From Metopolophium dirhodum (taxonomy: Eukaryota; Arthropoda; Insecta; Hemiptera; Aphididae), in assembly GCF_019925205.1 (NCBI RefSeq), contig NC_083568.1:26286393-26350392 (forward strand): a stretch of 64,000 nt of DNA, given 5' to 3'. Both the position numbers and the translations under genes were made by a program. Position 1 is the first letter of the stretch. Every line of letters starts with the position of its first letter. Positions 23,871-36,649 of this stretch are shown one piece after another. Under the pieces are notes generated by a model that searched no databases, was not told the origin of the DNA, and was given only the letters and a program-made list of their open reading frames with translations.

Positions 23871-25429
23871 TCTCAATTAATGAGCATACATTATTTAATA
23901 TTTACTGTTCACGTGCATAACGCCGAGGCGATGACTTGTTCATGCGCGTGCGGGAGCTTTCCGAATTTTCTTTTACACATACACACACACACTATAAAAA
24001 AAAGTTATAATGATCACTTACTAGTTACTACGCACACATTTACAAGACCAATACAATTTGGAAATTGCCTATTTTTAACTCCTTAAAAAGTGTCCATTTG
24101 CAATTTCTTTAATGTTTATTGAGAAAGGGGATAACCTACCTACTCACATTTGCTCAAATTATAACCTGTTTAATTGTCAATACATACCAATAGGTAATAT
24201 TTAGTCTTTACCTATTTAAATAAAATATAAGTATATATAATGTAAGATGAATGTTGTTTACCCACTATGACGTATTAGTATGTGAAATAAAAACTAATGT
24301 TGATGGTGGGTGGGCGAGTAGTTTTTGGTGAACTGAGAAATAACATTTTTTGTTTTTTAATGACACAGCAACCACATACATTATATTGTAGTTATAGTAC
24401 TCTTTTATAATAATGGTATATTGTATTATAGTCGTATAGAACACAATATACATAATGTTTAATGTATTACGTTCAATTATTACATTTTATACATTATATT
24501 TCGTAGTCTGGGCGTGCAAGGAATGTTTAAAAACCTCTACAATTTATTGTAATGATTGAAATGGATTTGTACAATTGTACAAACTAAAACTTTTAGTATA
24601 CATGAACGAACTCATTGTTCATGTCTACTCGAATAGACATATCGTCTATCCGAGTAGAGGTCAATGTCACGTCCAAGGTTGTATGCTCTATTTTTAGTAA
24701 CTATTTTTAGTATTTTTGGACAAGCGTTGTCACGTTAAGTAGGAATGATGATATTGTTTACATTTTTATAATCAGGGCTCAACATTTGACAATTTTTACG
24801 TTAAACTGTCAAATTAATTAAACACACTTAAATCGTAAATCACAAATTTCTAGGGTATATAATAGTAATTAAATGTTGAAATACTCATTTATAACAAGCC
24901 GATTTTAAACCGAATTCGATATATTTCAAAGTTGATAAAAATCAATTAATCATCACTAATTGTTATCTGTCTATCAGTATTAGTGAAATCTAAAACATAT
25001 TGATTTCTACACTGTTTAGGTACGTACTTTCTTAAATTGCATTCATTTGACCACTATAAATTATTGTTAAATATTATATTATAGGTACCTACCTATTTAT
25101 TAATTGTTATTAATATATTCATATAATTATGTTCATGGACCATAAATTATTAACATGTTCAAATCTTAATTAAGTCTTAACATATGAATGTGTGTGATCC
25201 GCTATGTTATATTTTTAATTAACGCGTTTAAAATTTAAAAAAAAAACAATCTGATACTGACAAGACTTGTTTTTTTCCAGAAATTCAAATGTAATTATTT
25301 TTATCTCTATTTTGTGCTAGCATTAGTTAGAACAATTTCTGGGTGTGTGAGAACTCAAAATAATTTACATTATAAATATTATAATATTATTATACAAGTA
25401 TTATTTATAACCTACTTCGTGACACCACG
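23871..25429. other. Intergenic AT-rich tract with two short palindromes
   Basis: An ACACAC run is at about 23977-23990. A perfect 18-bp palindrome TTTGTACAATTGTACAAA is at 24566-24583. A 14-bp-stem hairpin (CTACTCGAATAGAC / GTCTATCCGAGTAG, one mismatch, 5-base loop) is at 24625-24657. No gene is recognised. Confidence 0.6.
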
Positions 25430-25830
25430 TTCTCCGTGCCGTTTGATTTTCAACGAAATCTGATAGAGCCATTTCCGAAATATTTCGCCCGCGAGTTCGT
25501 ATTAAACGTCGTATCGTTATAGTATTGTGCAGTGTGTCATAATTCCGCACATTGATCCAGAACCTAATTTATTTTAAGTGGAAAAAAATGATTTTTTTTA
25601 AATATTTCCCCACGGAGTCCTAAAATAAGTGTCAAAATTGAATTTTGTCAAGTCAAAATTGGGTTTTGGAACACTGTGCCGGGCCCCAGTGAAACTCGAT
25701 AGGGTATTTGGAAGGCTCATCATTCTCGAGTTTTGGTCCGACGAAACCCGCCAACCATTTTCCGAGGATTATGAGCTGAGGGCTACGCGTCAAGAAATGA
25801 CGCGCGTCAGTCACTTATAATATTATTATT
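25430..25830 (+). other. GC-richer, gene-like island with 63-codon ORF
   Basis: A sharply bounded patch of balanced composition. An ORF at 25629-25820 ends with acidic and basic residues (FWSDETRQPFSEDYELRA), more protein-like than most frames here. Upstream is a dense stretch (CGAAATATTTCGCCCGCGAG) with several in-frame stops. An initiator-like TCAGTCA occurs near 25807. It may be a transposon or LTR fragment, or a conserved exon; I cannot identify it. Confidence 0.3.
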
Positions 25831-26094
25831 CGCAGGTCCCTTGTAGATTCCGACAAGAATTTATTTCTATTCAGATAATATCATACGTTGTTGCTTCTGT
25901 ATGACAGTTCTTTAGAATGTATTTTATTTCCATAATATTAAGATATGTTTATACGTATAAATATGGTATTATGCAGGTTTATCAAAACCAAGTAATGTAC
26001 ATTTGTAAAATGTGAACATAATATATAAATACGGAGTATCATTGTAGGTTATTGTTCTTTTATATTTTCATATAGATACTAGATCCTTTACATG

Positions 26095-27168
26095 TAGGTA
26101 CTCAGTGCCGGCTCAAGGATTTGCGGGGCCTAGTGCAAAATGTTCGTGACGCGTGTATACATTATTTTTTTTAATATGGACAGAATACGTCTTAAAGAAA
26201 AAGAAATGGGTGGTGCGGCAAAAAACCGTCCTGCTAACGTGTTGTTTAGCTAGGTAATAAAAAGGTTTGTAACAATAAGAATAAAAAATTTAAAAATCAG
26301 TGAGGTGGAAATGGTAATTTGATAAAAATACAAGTAAATATTTTGTTGCGAGCGAAGCGACCGGTTTTTTTTACCCATTTAAAGGCTGGTCAAAACTTTT
26401 GCCCCCCTCTACCGAAAACTGAAATGATGCCACTGGTTTACACCAAGATCAAAAAATTTGACAAAAAATTTTGTGATAGCAATAATAATAATAAAAATGA
26501 ATACCTACCAATTCAGAATAATAAGACACTCAAATCTACTAAATAATAAATTGTCAAATAAAATAAATAATATAATATATAAATTAATAGTCTAATAATA
26601 CAAATAATTACTTACTAATAAGTGTTCGCAGTTCGCTAGTGGCAATAACGTCGAGGGAAACTCAAAATAAAATAATAATGGTACCATATCAAGTCCCCGT
26701 ATCATATGTAAAATACGGTGTAGACATACAAATTACAAATTACGAAGAAAATAAGCTGATAATTAGCTGTACTTATATTTATAGATCAACCTATTCTAGC
26801 CACGTAACTCAATAATGTAAACAAATCAGTATTACCACTTATAGAGAAAAACAGTTTTTATGAGAAATTATTGATTAGGTATTAATTACGCATCACCGTA
26901 GCCCATGGGGCACCACTGCATTCGGTAGGTTTAATAATATAAAATAATAGGTAGATATAAGTCCGATAGTCATTATTAACTATAAGCATTAAGTATTAAG
27001 CATTGATTATAAAATACTTAAGTAGTACCACACAGTAAATATCATTACATTTATAAACTTTAAATTATTGTTGCTCAAGTAATTTTGATAAGGTAAAGGT
27101 GCAAAGCGCGGGGCCTGGTGCCGGGGCACACCTCGCCCCTCCCCCCTAGGGCCGGCCCTGTAGGTACT
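26095..27168. mobile_element. Complete non-autonomous hAT transposon
   Basis: The 1,058-bp element is 26103-27160, flanked by identical 8-bp duplications TAGGTACT at 26095-26102 and 27161-27168. Ends are CAGTGCCGGCTCAAGG and the complement of CAGGGCCGGCCCTAGG, imperfect inverted repeats typical of hAT. Subterminal GGGGCCT(A/G)GTGC words also pair between ends. The interior is AT-rich with a 75-codon frame (26319-26546) that has no transposase features, so it depends on a transposase encoded elsewhere. The perfect duplication suggests fairly recent insertion. Confidence 0.9.
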
Positions 27169-28204
27169 ATGCTAGGGTATACTATTTACATCTGCAATTG
27201 TATTGTTTTTTAGATGATAACTGTAATATTAGACCGTATGATCGATTGGGTGTTGTATCAACGGGGCGAAAAACAATAGTGTCCTGATTACGAAAATAAA
27301 TGTTTACATATTATAATCAGTAATTGAAGTTGTGGATCCGTGAGGGATCTCCGGGGGGACGTTTAACACGAAATGTATTAACTTGATATTTAATATAGTT
27401 ATTATTTGTCTTTTTAATGAAATATATAAAACTCAAAAAACTTTAATAAATTTTTTTAACATTTCAGTGTATGAATTGTAATTTATTTTTACTGATGAGG
27501 CATAACACGTGTATATATGATAATTTTTCTCAGGAGGAAATTTGTTTTTACATCCTATTAATATAAACTTTTATATCAAAAAATAAGTGTATGGAAGAAA
27601 ATAATAATGGAGGTTTAGATCGAATGGCTTTTTAAAACAGTTTTGTAAGAGCTTGGGAACGCTCCTAACATTTTGGTGACTGTACATTATAGACAATAGA
27701 TACTGGATACTAGGACATACATTTAAAAATAATATTATGAGCAGTAATTAGTATGATAATTGCATATTATAGATAAGTTTCGAGATTGACGTATAGTCTT
27801 GGTAGTATCTACAACATTAGATAACTAATGGATAGAAAAAACATAAAATTAAAGTTAAAATTGAGTTAGAAAATAAATTATATTGTTGGCTTGATAGGTT
27901 TAGTGTTCAAATCAAAATGGTTTCCGGTATGTTCAAGAAGGGTGCTATACTGCTATCAGGACCAGTATAATATAGTGTAAATTATATTTTAATCATCGGT
28001 GAATGGATAATATACGGGTACCGGGGTGCATCACAATGACGAACTATAAGTCAATTAATTCGTTATAATAATATCATACAAATGTATTATGTATGAATAA
28101 AAGAATATTATTCTCATTGCTCATGGACAGCACAAACAAACAATTTTTTATGAACAAAACTAGACTCTATTTAGTAATAACGTCTTATAACTCATATAGG
28201 TACA
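27169..28204. other. AT-rich tract
   Basis: No gene or clear repeat. A short GC-richer patch lies at 27335-27365. Confidence 0.5.
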
Positions 28205-28415
28205 TACTATAAAAAATAAGATTGGTGGTACAAGGATGCGTGGGCGCCTGAGGGAAATATAACTAGACGATGTTCAATAATCTAAAGGTGTACAACATAG
28301 TGTCCATGATATTCTGGAATACTGTAGAAAAGTAAATATAGATTAATGGAAGGCATTAATAATAGAACGAGGTAGATGGAAATGTCTAGTAGTGAATATT
28401 ATGACTATTATAGTT
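28205..28415 (+). pseudogene. Possible decayed LINE reverse-transcriptase C-terminal remnant
   Basis: One frame reads MRGRLREI, stop, LDDVQ and later W-K-A-L-I-I-E-R-G-R-W, with stops where other family members would have W or K. Non-LTR retrotransposon polyproteins often end with a GRPR..WLD-V...DRxRWR-L pattern. The match is weak and found by eye. Confidence 0.3.
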
Positions 28416-28874
28416 TACAAGGTTCAGAGTCAAGGAGAACAAAATAAATAGATAAATGAAAAATATTTTCTGCTACAGTTTTTACAAATTTAATTAATTT
28501 TTTTCAGGATTTTGAGTATTTAATTAAATTAAAAATATGTTTATGTGTTGCTACAAACGTACTATACACCATAGGTATGTTATTGTTACAATCAGTCACC
28601 AGGAAGTTAAAAGGTTTAGAAACCAGGAAAAATTGAAATCATTTTTTAACTGGAAACTCAAACTAGATATTTTTACACGTTAAGACTTTAAGAATTTAAT
28701 ATAACATTCAATCGATTATAAATAAAATATTTTGAAAAAAGTTATTACGATCTAAATTAATTTACTTCTAAACAGTTCTAAAAAATAAATCTCCTTGACT
28801 TAGATACATTTTTTTAACATCAAAATTGTTCTTATAATCAGATTTTAAAATTGGATATTTTGAATTTGTATTGT
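28416..28874. other. AT-rich tract
   Basis: No feature recognised before the next repeat. Confidence 0.4.
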
Positions 28875-30320
28875 CAGTATTAAAAAAGGTGGGTAAGTGG
28901 ATGTCACTCTTTTGTACAGTAGGTTATAAGTGGGTCACTGTAATGGATGGCGTGACATTTGAATTCAATGATATAATATCATTGTATAAGAAAAACGATT
29001 CTGAGCAAAAACGGTCAGTCATTCTATGATATTATCAAGTATGGTATTTTAAGATGATATTTTTGTGAATAAAGTAATTTATATATAACCTATTTACGTG
29101 GAGTCTTGTTTTAAATTTTCAATCCTTAGCTATAAAAGTTGAACATTTTATAAATTTTTAACTACAAAATAAATATTAAATTTTAAATTTGATCCATTTT
29201 GTCAAAATTTGAACTTTAAATGCTTATAAAAAAAAATTGTGTATTTTTAATATTTTTCAACTGCTTTTGTAACAATATATCAGGAGTCTTGCATTAAATT
29301 TTCACGTTTTTTTACCCAACAAATAAAATTTTATTGATATTTATAGAAAAAAAACTAAAAAATTGAAAACAGACGATTTCCGTAAACAGCTCAAAAAGAG
29401 TCAAAATATTTTCAAAATTGTATGGTCTATAGAAAATGAAAATATAAACATTCAGTAAAATGTCCATGTATCTACAGTTGTTCGTTTTGGAATAACAACA
29501 AAATAGCAAAATCGTTACATGAGAAATCAAGTGAATATCAAATGTTGTAAACATATGAATTTCAAGCGCTCATAAAAATTTAATTTGACTTTCTTGCAGA
29601 CATTTTTGTTTTGATAAAGGTAGACAAACTTATGGATAATCTTGTATTACATTTTAAGACCTTAGATTTAAAAAGAAAAATTTTTATGAATTCTCAACTC
29701 AAAATATTTTCTAATTTTCATGAATTTTTCGTATTTTGTTAAGATTTGAACTTTAAATGCTTATAAATAAAAACTGTGACTAAGGATTTTTAATTTATTT
29801 TTCATCTACCTTTGAAACAATAACCTAGGAGCCTTGTATTAAATTTTCAAGCTTTTTTAAAAATCAATTTTATCGATATTTATAAGAAAAAAAACCAAAA
29901 AAATGAAAACAGAAAATGCCCCTAAACAACTCAAATTAAGTCAAAATATTTGGAAAATGTTATGGTGTATAGAAAATCCTAATATAAATATTCAGTCAAA
30001 ATTTCATGTACCTACAGTCATTCTTACGGTCATTTGTTTTAGAGTTGCACCAAAAACCAAAATTGATTTTCTCAAAAACAGATTTTGCGTAAAAATTCCC
30101 GTTTTTCCTTAATGTTTCTTTCATTTTTCACATCGCTTTTGAAAACTACTGAGAAATTTTTACTTTTGACGCCCCCAAAGTAGCAACTAGATTCACTTTT
30201 CTATCAGAAATGTTACTGTCCTAAAAGGTGATGACAGACACAAAAAAAAAATTAAAATTAAAAAAAAAACGCACATTATTGTAAAATCAATACATTCATC
30301 GCTCCGCTCAGAATCTAAAA
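28875..30320 (+). repeat. GATTCTGAGC-family dispersed repeat, copy E (long)
   Basis: The best plus-strand copy. The leader starts AAAAAAGGTGGGTAAGTGG near 28884 and passes a perfect palindrome AATGATATAATATCATT (28968-28984). The inverted end GATTCTGAGC is at 28997-29006 and its partner CGCTCCGCTCAGAATC at 30300-30315. The core holds two imperfect tandem modules of about 540 bp (roughly 29100-29640 and 29640-30180), each containing TTTGAACTTTAAATGCTTATA, TCTTGYATTAAATTTTC-like and ATTCAGTMAAA-like phrases. Frames inside, such as 29312-29554 and 29903-30112, are readings of these modules. Type of mobilisation is unknown. Confidence 0.8.
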
Positions 30321-30527
30321 TTTGAAAAAACTATATGTGTGACGTAAGTGACTATTCGTTATATACACAAAAAATTTAAAAAATATTGATGAGAACAAAA
30401 GTTTTTTCATCTGTTGAGCTTCCTGTATAAGACAATTAGACAACATTGAATACTGATAAAGTGATAAATATTATTAGGTATCTATAAACTCTAATTATAT
30501 AATATAACTATATTATAACATAATATC

Positions 30528-30558
<31 letters not shown>

Positions 30559-31959
30559 TAAAGACTAATTGAAGGAATGTCGCAGTATTATATGTTATAA
30601 GAAGTGAGAAGACACATTCGTCAATAAATACATATACAACTATTTTGCGGTGTTCTAAAGTATAATATCAACTTAAAATTTAAATTGTATGAGGTTTTTA
30701 ATTTTACTTTATAGAACTTTTCCAATTTACTAACAAATTCATAATTTTTATTAAAATGACATAAATATAACATACATGCAACAAAGTTAACTATAAAATG
30801 CAAGTAAATAAAGAGTAGTAAAAGTGGAATTTCGTGAAGAAAAGAAATTTGTTATAAACGTTTTTATTTTTCAACTTCCTGCACACAATTTTATCATTTA
30901 ATCATCATCACTTTACATCATTAAAGACAATCTTGTCACGGCCACCGTTATATCTTTAATAGACTTTTTAATTATTATTTTCGATGGCCAAATTTAGCCC
31001 TTTTTTTATTACTTTGGTGTTTGCCAACATTAATGTCAAGCTTACAAATAATTAAGGCTATAAACATAGTAAATAATTTTAGCCTTATACGAATTTTGTA
31101 ATAAATACCATTAAACACCGTTATCTACTATAAAAATAATGATTAGTATTCAAATAATGATTTAATATGGATATTACAAGAATTACTATATTGCACCATA
31201 AAATCTAATAATATTATAGTTTATAAGACTGCATAAATCTTCGCTATATAAAATATTATCAAACACTATAAAGCATCACAAATGGCTAAATTATCCCTTT
31301 TCCCTGTCGATGTAATATATAATGTAGCATACGTATAAATAATAATATCAATTATATAAAAATTAATATTAGAATATTACACATTACGTCTTATATCGAT
31401 TATTCTTAGTTATTTAAGTTTAACACTATAAATACTAAACTGTTAGCATATACATATATCTTGTACTTACACTCTATGTATTATTTTGTAAAAAGCCGAC
31501 TGGCGTGGCGTTAATTCTAAAAATTTAAAAATTAAATTAAATTAAAATAAATTTAATATAATAATATAGTTAGCACTTTACACTTTATATGGTCCACACC
31601 ACACAATATAATATACATACTAATTAATTTGTTTAATATATTATTAATGATATTCGCGAAACCTAGGTTAATATAAACCATAACCACGTTCTTTAGATTT
31701 TAGAAAATATCAATAACTATTAGGTAATTAAACTTTTTTTGAATATTTATTTTAGTAATTTTATTGTAATTTAAAAAATAAACATAATCCTAGTGGTTAT
31801 CATTCAAATCAAGGAAACATTTTTCCTGTCGACACCATAGATACAACCATATAGATATTTTTAAAAAGTATTTTTTTTACGAAATGAAATGTTTATAAAA
31901 TTCTATTCCATATTTATATGTGTGTTTTTTATTTTTTTGATGTCTATAATCATCAAACT
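30321..31959. other. AT-rich intergenic tract
   Basis: No gene. An (AAT)n microsatellite of about ten units lies at 30528-30558. The remaining sequence is AT-rich with no repeat structure that I can define. Confidence 0.5.
30528..30558. repeat. (AAT)n microsatellite
   Basis: About ten perfect trinucleotide units. Confidence 0.9.
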
Positions 31960-32045
31960 TGATGGTGGTTTCTGATAGAAAAAAAGATCTAGTTAAAACT
32001 TTTGGGACGTCGAAATTGAAAATTCTCACTTTTTAAAATACGGTA
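31960..32045 (-). repeat. Fragment of GATTCTGAGC-family repeat
   Basis: The stretch TGATAGAAAAAAAGATCTAG then GGGACGTCGAAATTGAAAATTC is the reverse complement of the module seen at 30160-30215 and 52470-52530. The rest of the element is missing. Confidence 0.5.
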
Positions 32046-32258
32046 GGTACTACATGCTTTTTAAAATAATTGAGGGGGATACGAACATTCGTTAAAATGT
32101 TATCCAACAAAAACCTAACCGTGACAAAAGGGCAAAGTCCCAGAGGCCAGAACCCCTCCTGTCTGTCTATCAAAGTAGTTGTATTGCCTATAGTAAAATT
32201 GCTCTCTGACACGAGACTAACTATCAAAGTAGTGATGATATATACATTGCTGCCAAGT
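32046..32258. other. Short GC-richer patch
   Basis: Two overlapping 64- to 67-codon frames lie on opposite strands. The 14-bp word CTATCAAAGTAGT(T/G) is repeated at about 32167 and 32220. Nothing is recognised. Confidence 0.3.
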
Positions 32259-32521
32259 CTGATCTTTCTTTAATCAATAACCTTAATACACAAATACATT
32301 CATGTGTAATAAATCTCATTTAATTTTATATTTGCTTATCACTTGGCTAGATTCTTCTAGTTTTAGTCTCTTAGGCGTTATCAACAACTGAAATAGATTT
32401 CAATCACCCACTATAGTTATTTTTCTTTAAAAATGGTCAAGTGATAAGCAATACAATTAAAAAAGATTTGTTCTACAGGTTTGCATTTGTATATTAAGGT
32501 TATTGATTAAAAAAAGATCAG
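32259..32521. mobile_element. Foldback (MITE-like) element
   Basis: Arms of ~88-90 bp: 32259-32348 and 32434-32521. The outer 30 bases are almost perfectly complementary (CTGATCTTTCTTTAATCAAT with CTGATCTTTTTTTAATCAAT in reverse). Inner arm ends TTGCTTATCACTTG also pair. The loop is ~85 bp. No coding capacity and no clear target duplication. Confidence 0.8.
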
Positions 32522-33049
32522 CCCATTTTAGCGGTTACCTTTTGGTTTAAATCATTCTTTTTTGCTGGCTTCCACATACCTAATTTTTGTTTTCATGAGG
32601 CACTTTAATGTGCTGGTTTTGTAAAATTTAAGCAGTACACCCCTACATACCCCTAACGTGCTACTAATTTTGGAAAAAAGGAAATTTATAGATTTTTCTC
32701 TTCTCTTGCACTGTATTAACCTAACCTAACCTAACCTTTGTGTCAAATTTCACATTTCTACCTATACGGGAAGTACCTTATAAGGGCTTACAAATGTCCT
32801 TAAGCTTAATCAATGTTTCAAATTTCAAAAGTCATTCTTAAGGGGAAACGGGGATATAAGGGTTCAAATTTCGAATAACCGGGTTAAGCCTTTCGTGGAA
32901 ACATAGTTTAAGATACACTAGTATTGTTGGAACTTGGCTAGTGCACTACCATGCGCATAGATTTGTTAGTATTATAGTTATTAAAATATCTGTTTTGTAA
33001 CCATGGTTTCCAGACAAAAGTTAGATCGTCTTCGCTCATAATAATTTTT
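32522..33049. other. Tract with interstitial telomere-like repeat
   Basis: Slightly less AT-rich than its flanks, with no open frame of interest. Contains the telomere-like block listed separately. Confidence 0.4.
32718..32738 (-). repeat. (TTAGG)n-like interstitial block
   Basis: Four CCTAA units in tandem on the plus strand. TTAGG is the usual insect telomere repeat. A block this short may be chance or a repair scar. Confidence 0.6.
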
Positions 33050-33195
33050 CATCGTATACAACGATTATAATGATTTATCATTGAATTGAAATTTAAGACG
33101 TGCATTGCAGTGATTTACTCAATGACGAGGTACTATCGACTACTACTATTAATTATTATACACCAGAGCGGCTACCTACTTTCTCCCTTTTTTGA
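33050..33195 (-). repeat. Terminal module of GATTCTGAGC-family repeat
   Basis: Shows TGATTTATCATTGAATTGAA, GTGCATTGCAGTGA, ACACCAGAGCGGCTACCTAC and a T-run in the order of the family's outer module. The core is absent. Confidence 0.6.
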
Positions 33196-36100
33196 ATGTT
33201 GCTACTATTTATTTTATGAAAATAATAAAATTATTTAGTAAAGTTTTAATAAAATGTTCTTGATACTTAATAAATTATAACCTTCCTATGTTTAAGTTCA
33301 TATTAAACAACTTGGAAAATAAAACACAGAAAATGCAACAAACTATAGTACCTAGTGATGCTGTATCTGTATGACTATCTATACAAATTGAGTTAAAAAA
33401 GTTTCTGAGATATATATTACCATTTGGCTACTTTTTTAAAAATAAATATCAATGTAACTACTTATTAGCTAAAATATTTTTTTTAAAAATTATGTTTTCA
33501 TTAATATTTTATATAATTACATGATATTATATAAAATGTAAAACACGTAAAGTAGTTAAGCTTATAATCAGATTAAATAAAATCGGGTAAAGCCTAATTA
33601 AATAAACTTAAAATAGTGAGAAAAATAAATGTAATGTAACTATACATACAATCCTTTCATTGAAATTACGTGAATTTATGTAGCTATTTAGTTAATTTTC
33701 CTGACGAAACCATATTCCTTTTTTTCAACTAAATAGGGTTTTACATACATTTTTATACATAGTTGAAAAACTACACATTTCCTTGTATAGAATTAAAACT
33801 TATAAAAATATAAAATATAATATTATCACAGGTAGTTTCATGGAAATATATCAAAATTAATATAATAAAGGTGTGTAAGGTTTAAATATTTATAATCATT
33901 CCCAATAACCTTTTAAACAAAATTGCAATTTTGGGATTATAATTTCATATACATGCTATTATTTAAATTTTTATCATACATCATATCATTTTTAATTATA
34001 TTTATTCTGTAAAAATTTTAAATTCCATATTTCTAAAATAATTTCAAAACAAATAGTGGCTACAACTTTTTAAATAGAACACTAGTGGTCTATAGCCCGA
34101 ATAGGTCAAAAAAAGTGTAATGTGATGACAAAATATGATAGTACCTATAGGATGTAGCTTTAAATTATTAAATTGTTAATTTTATATAGTTTACAATAGA
34201 ATCAAAATAAAATATTATTATATATTTGTGTTCAGGTGTTTCTAAGTGCATTAAAATTATATCTACCAATTGATTTTGAATTAAAATTATGATAATTCTA
34301 CAAATGGATTAGAATTGAAGGTCTTCATATTGTTCTATTGTTTAGTAGGTACTTATATAAAAAAGTATTGTTCACTCATTTGGTAATTTATTGTCAGGGT
34401 CAATGAATGAAGTCCTTATAATAACTTCTTAGTAAAAATATGATACATTTAATATATTCATTATTATTATTATTATTCTAAATTTATTCAAATACCTCAA
34501 GACATTTTGTGTGATCTTTTAAAACTGCATTGCTGGAAATTCTTGGAAATTCCATATACCTAAATTTATTTGAACATCTTCTGGATGAAATTTATCACTG
34601 TCTTTTTAACCATCTATTCATTTCGGAATTTAAATGCTCCCTTTTAATGAGGTATGGAATTTCAAAAATGTTCACATTTCGATATCTAAAATATATTACC
34701 TATAAGGCTATAACAATGGTTTACCTCCGGGCTCCGATCAATATTGTAATAAAGTGTTAAGATAATTTTTTCATAGTAATATATTATCTACCTATATAAA
34801 AAAAACCATAGCACGCTACTCGATATTTTTACTTTACAAGGAAAATCTATGAATCATGAATATGTTTTTGTTGATTACCATGACAATAAAAATCTTACAA
34901 AAATCGGTCAGAAACAAAAAAACGCGTATCCAGCCAAAAACATATTTATGTTAAAAAACAATGCAACACTAAATTGGTATAAGGGCAGATAAAGAAACAA
35001 TGTACCTACAAAAAGTTAGATGTTTTACAACACATGAGTTTAATAATGTTTTTGTTATACCTAAATAATTGATAACATTTAAATTGTTAGTGATTTTTAG
35101 TACTTTACACTATAATATTTTATCCATCGAATTTATTAGTGTTACGTGTATAATGTTTTTTTATCTAAAATTTTAAAAAAGATTGATTTTGTTTAGAGTT
35201 CTCAACTCCCAAACCAATATCTACGTTGAAGATTTGAGTCTCCCCTGTGTTGCATTATTATTTAGTACCTTGTGTAGTTATGCATAATATAGCATATTAT
35301 ATTAATATTAATATGTTAGTTTAATATTCTACTTGAACATGCAGTTAAATTTTAATTATATTTTATAAAGGGACTCCAATGACTGGTGATAATTTGTTTT
35401 GTGTTCATTCGATAATAAACTAATGGACATTGACATTCAATTTCACCTTCAAATTAAAATCTAATAATAATATTGATTATTTGTACAGCATACCTACAGC
35501 ATGTGTTTAAACCATTTTAAAACTTAATACGCAGAAGAGCATAGAAGATATAATTAATATTTTATAATTATCTACGCTGAAACATAAAATAAATACCTCA
35601 AATTAATATAAAAACATTATTTATATTTTAATTAGAAAAAAAAAATCCATTTCGCGTTTTAATACGTTTGGTGGATATTAAATAAGCTTGCTTGTATTTT
35701 TTTTATTCAAATACCATAATATTGTATACTGTATTATACGGTATTTAGGTAGGTACCTGTAGAATATTATAGCGGTACTAACTTTGGAACCTAATATGAA
35801 TGTATGATTACTCTAGAAAATTCTAAAAAGGATATTTTATTTCGTTGTGGTAGGTACTTAATTATTATCATCAATCATCATAAGGATAGCAGATATGAAT
35901 ATATTATATTAACTAAGTTAACTATAACATACTATTATATATTAGTTATATAAATAGTTGGTCACTATTTCGACTTTCCAATTTGTCCCCATTTATTAAA
36001 CTTTTTCCGTCAATAAGTATAAAATAATATAAAAGATACGATTCTCCCCAGCAGAAAAATGAAAAATAATTTCGAATACCCAAGTAGTCAATTATTAACA

Positions 36101-36649
36101 TAATGTAATATTTACTTCAAAATGACTGCAGGGTTAGTGTAAGCAAAACGGTTAAAATTAAAATCGCAATTTACCATACAAATACTTAGGTATAATATAG
36201 GTACTATGTAGGTATGTAGAATAATTGTAGACACACCAAGCGTCCAGACTTTCTAGCAATACTTTACTGTAGACCATGCTGTTGAGTAGCGCACATACAA
36301 AACACAACATAATATATAGATATACCATAATATACTACATTATAACATAACATACTATGTAATATATTATATTATAGTAATAAAAACCATTACCTATAAT
36401 AATTGAACCCAAACGCACCAAATAACTGTGATAAGCAAACTGGTTTTTAGTGTAGTTTTTTTATTGTGTTATATAACATTTATATTTGATGTCCCAACAA
36501 ATATCATTATTTAATGTTAAGATATTTAATGTATAGAAAAAATTAAAAACTTCTTTTAGGGGAACGATAATAATTTATTACAACTGTTGAAAAACCATAT
36601 ACCGATATTTTGATGTGGTGAAAAAATTATGGTAGTACCTAGGTAGTAC
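33196..36649. other. AT-rich intergenic tract
   Basis: No gene identified. A plus frame from about 34801 to a TAA near 34992 reads LQGKSMNHEYVFVDYHDN and GQKQKNAYPAKN, rather more protein-like than its surroundings, but without recognised domain. The frame at 34530-34760 (76 codons) looks like chance. Confidence 0.4.
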
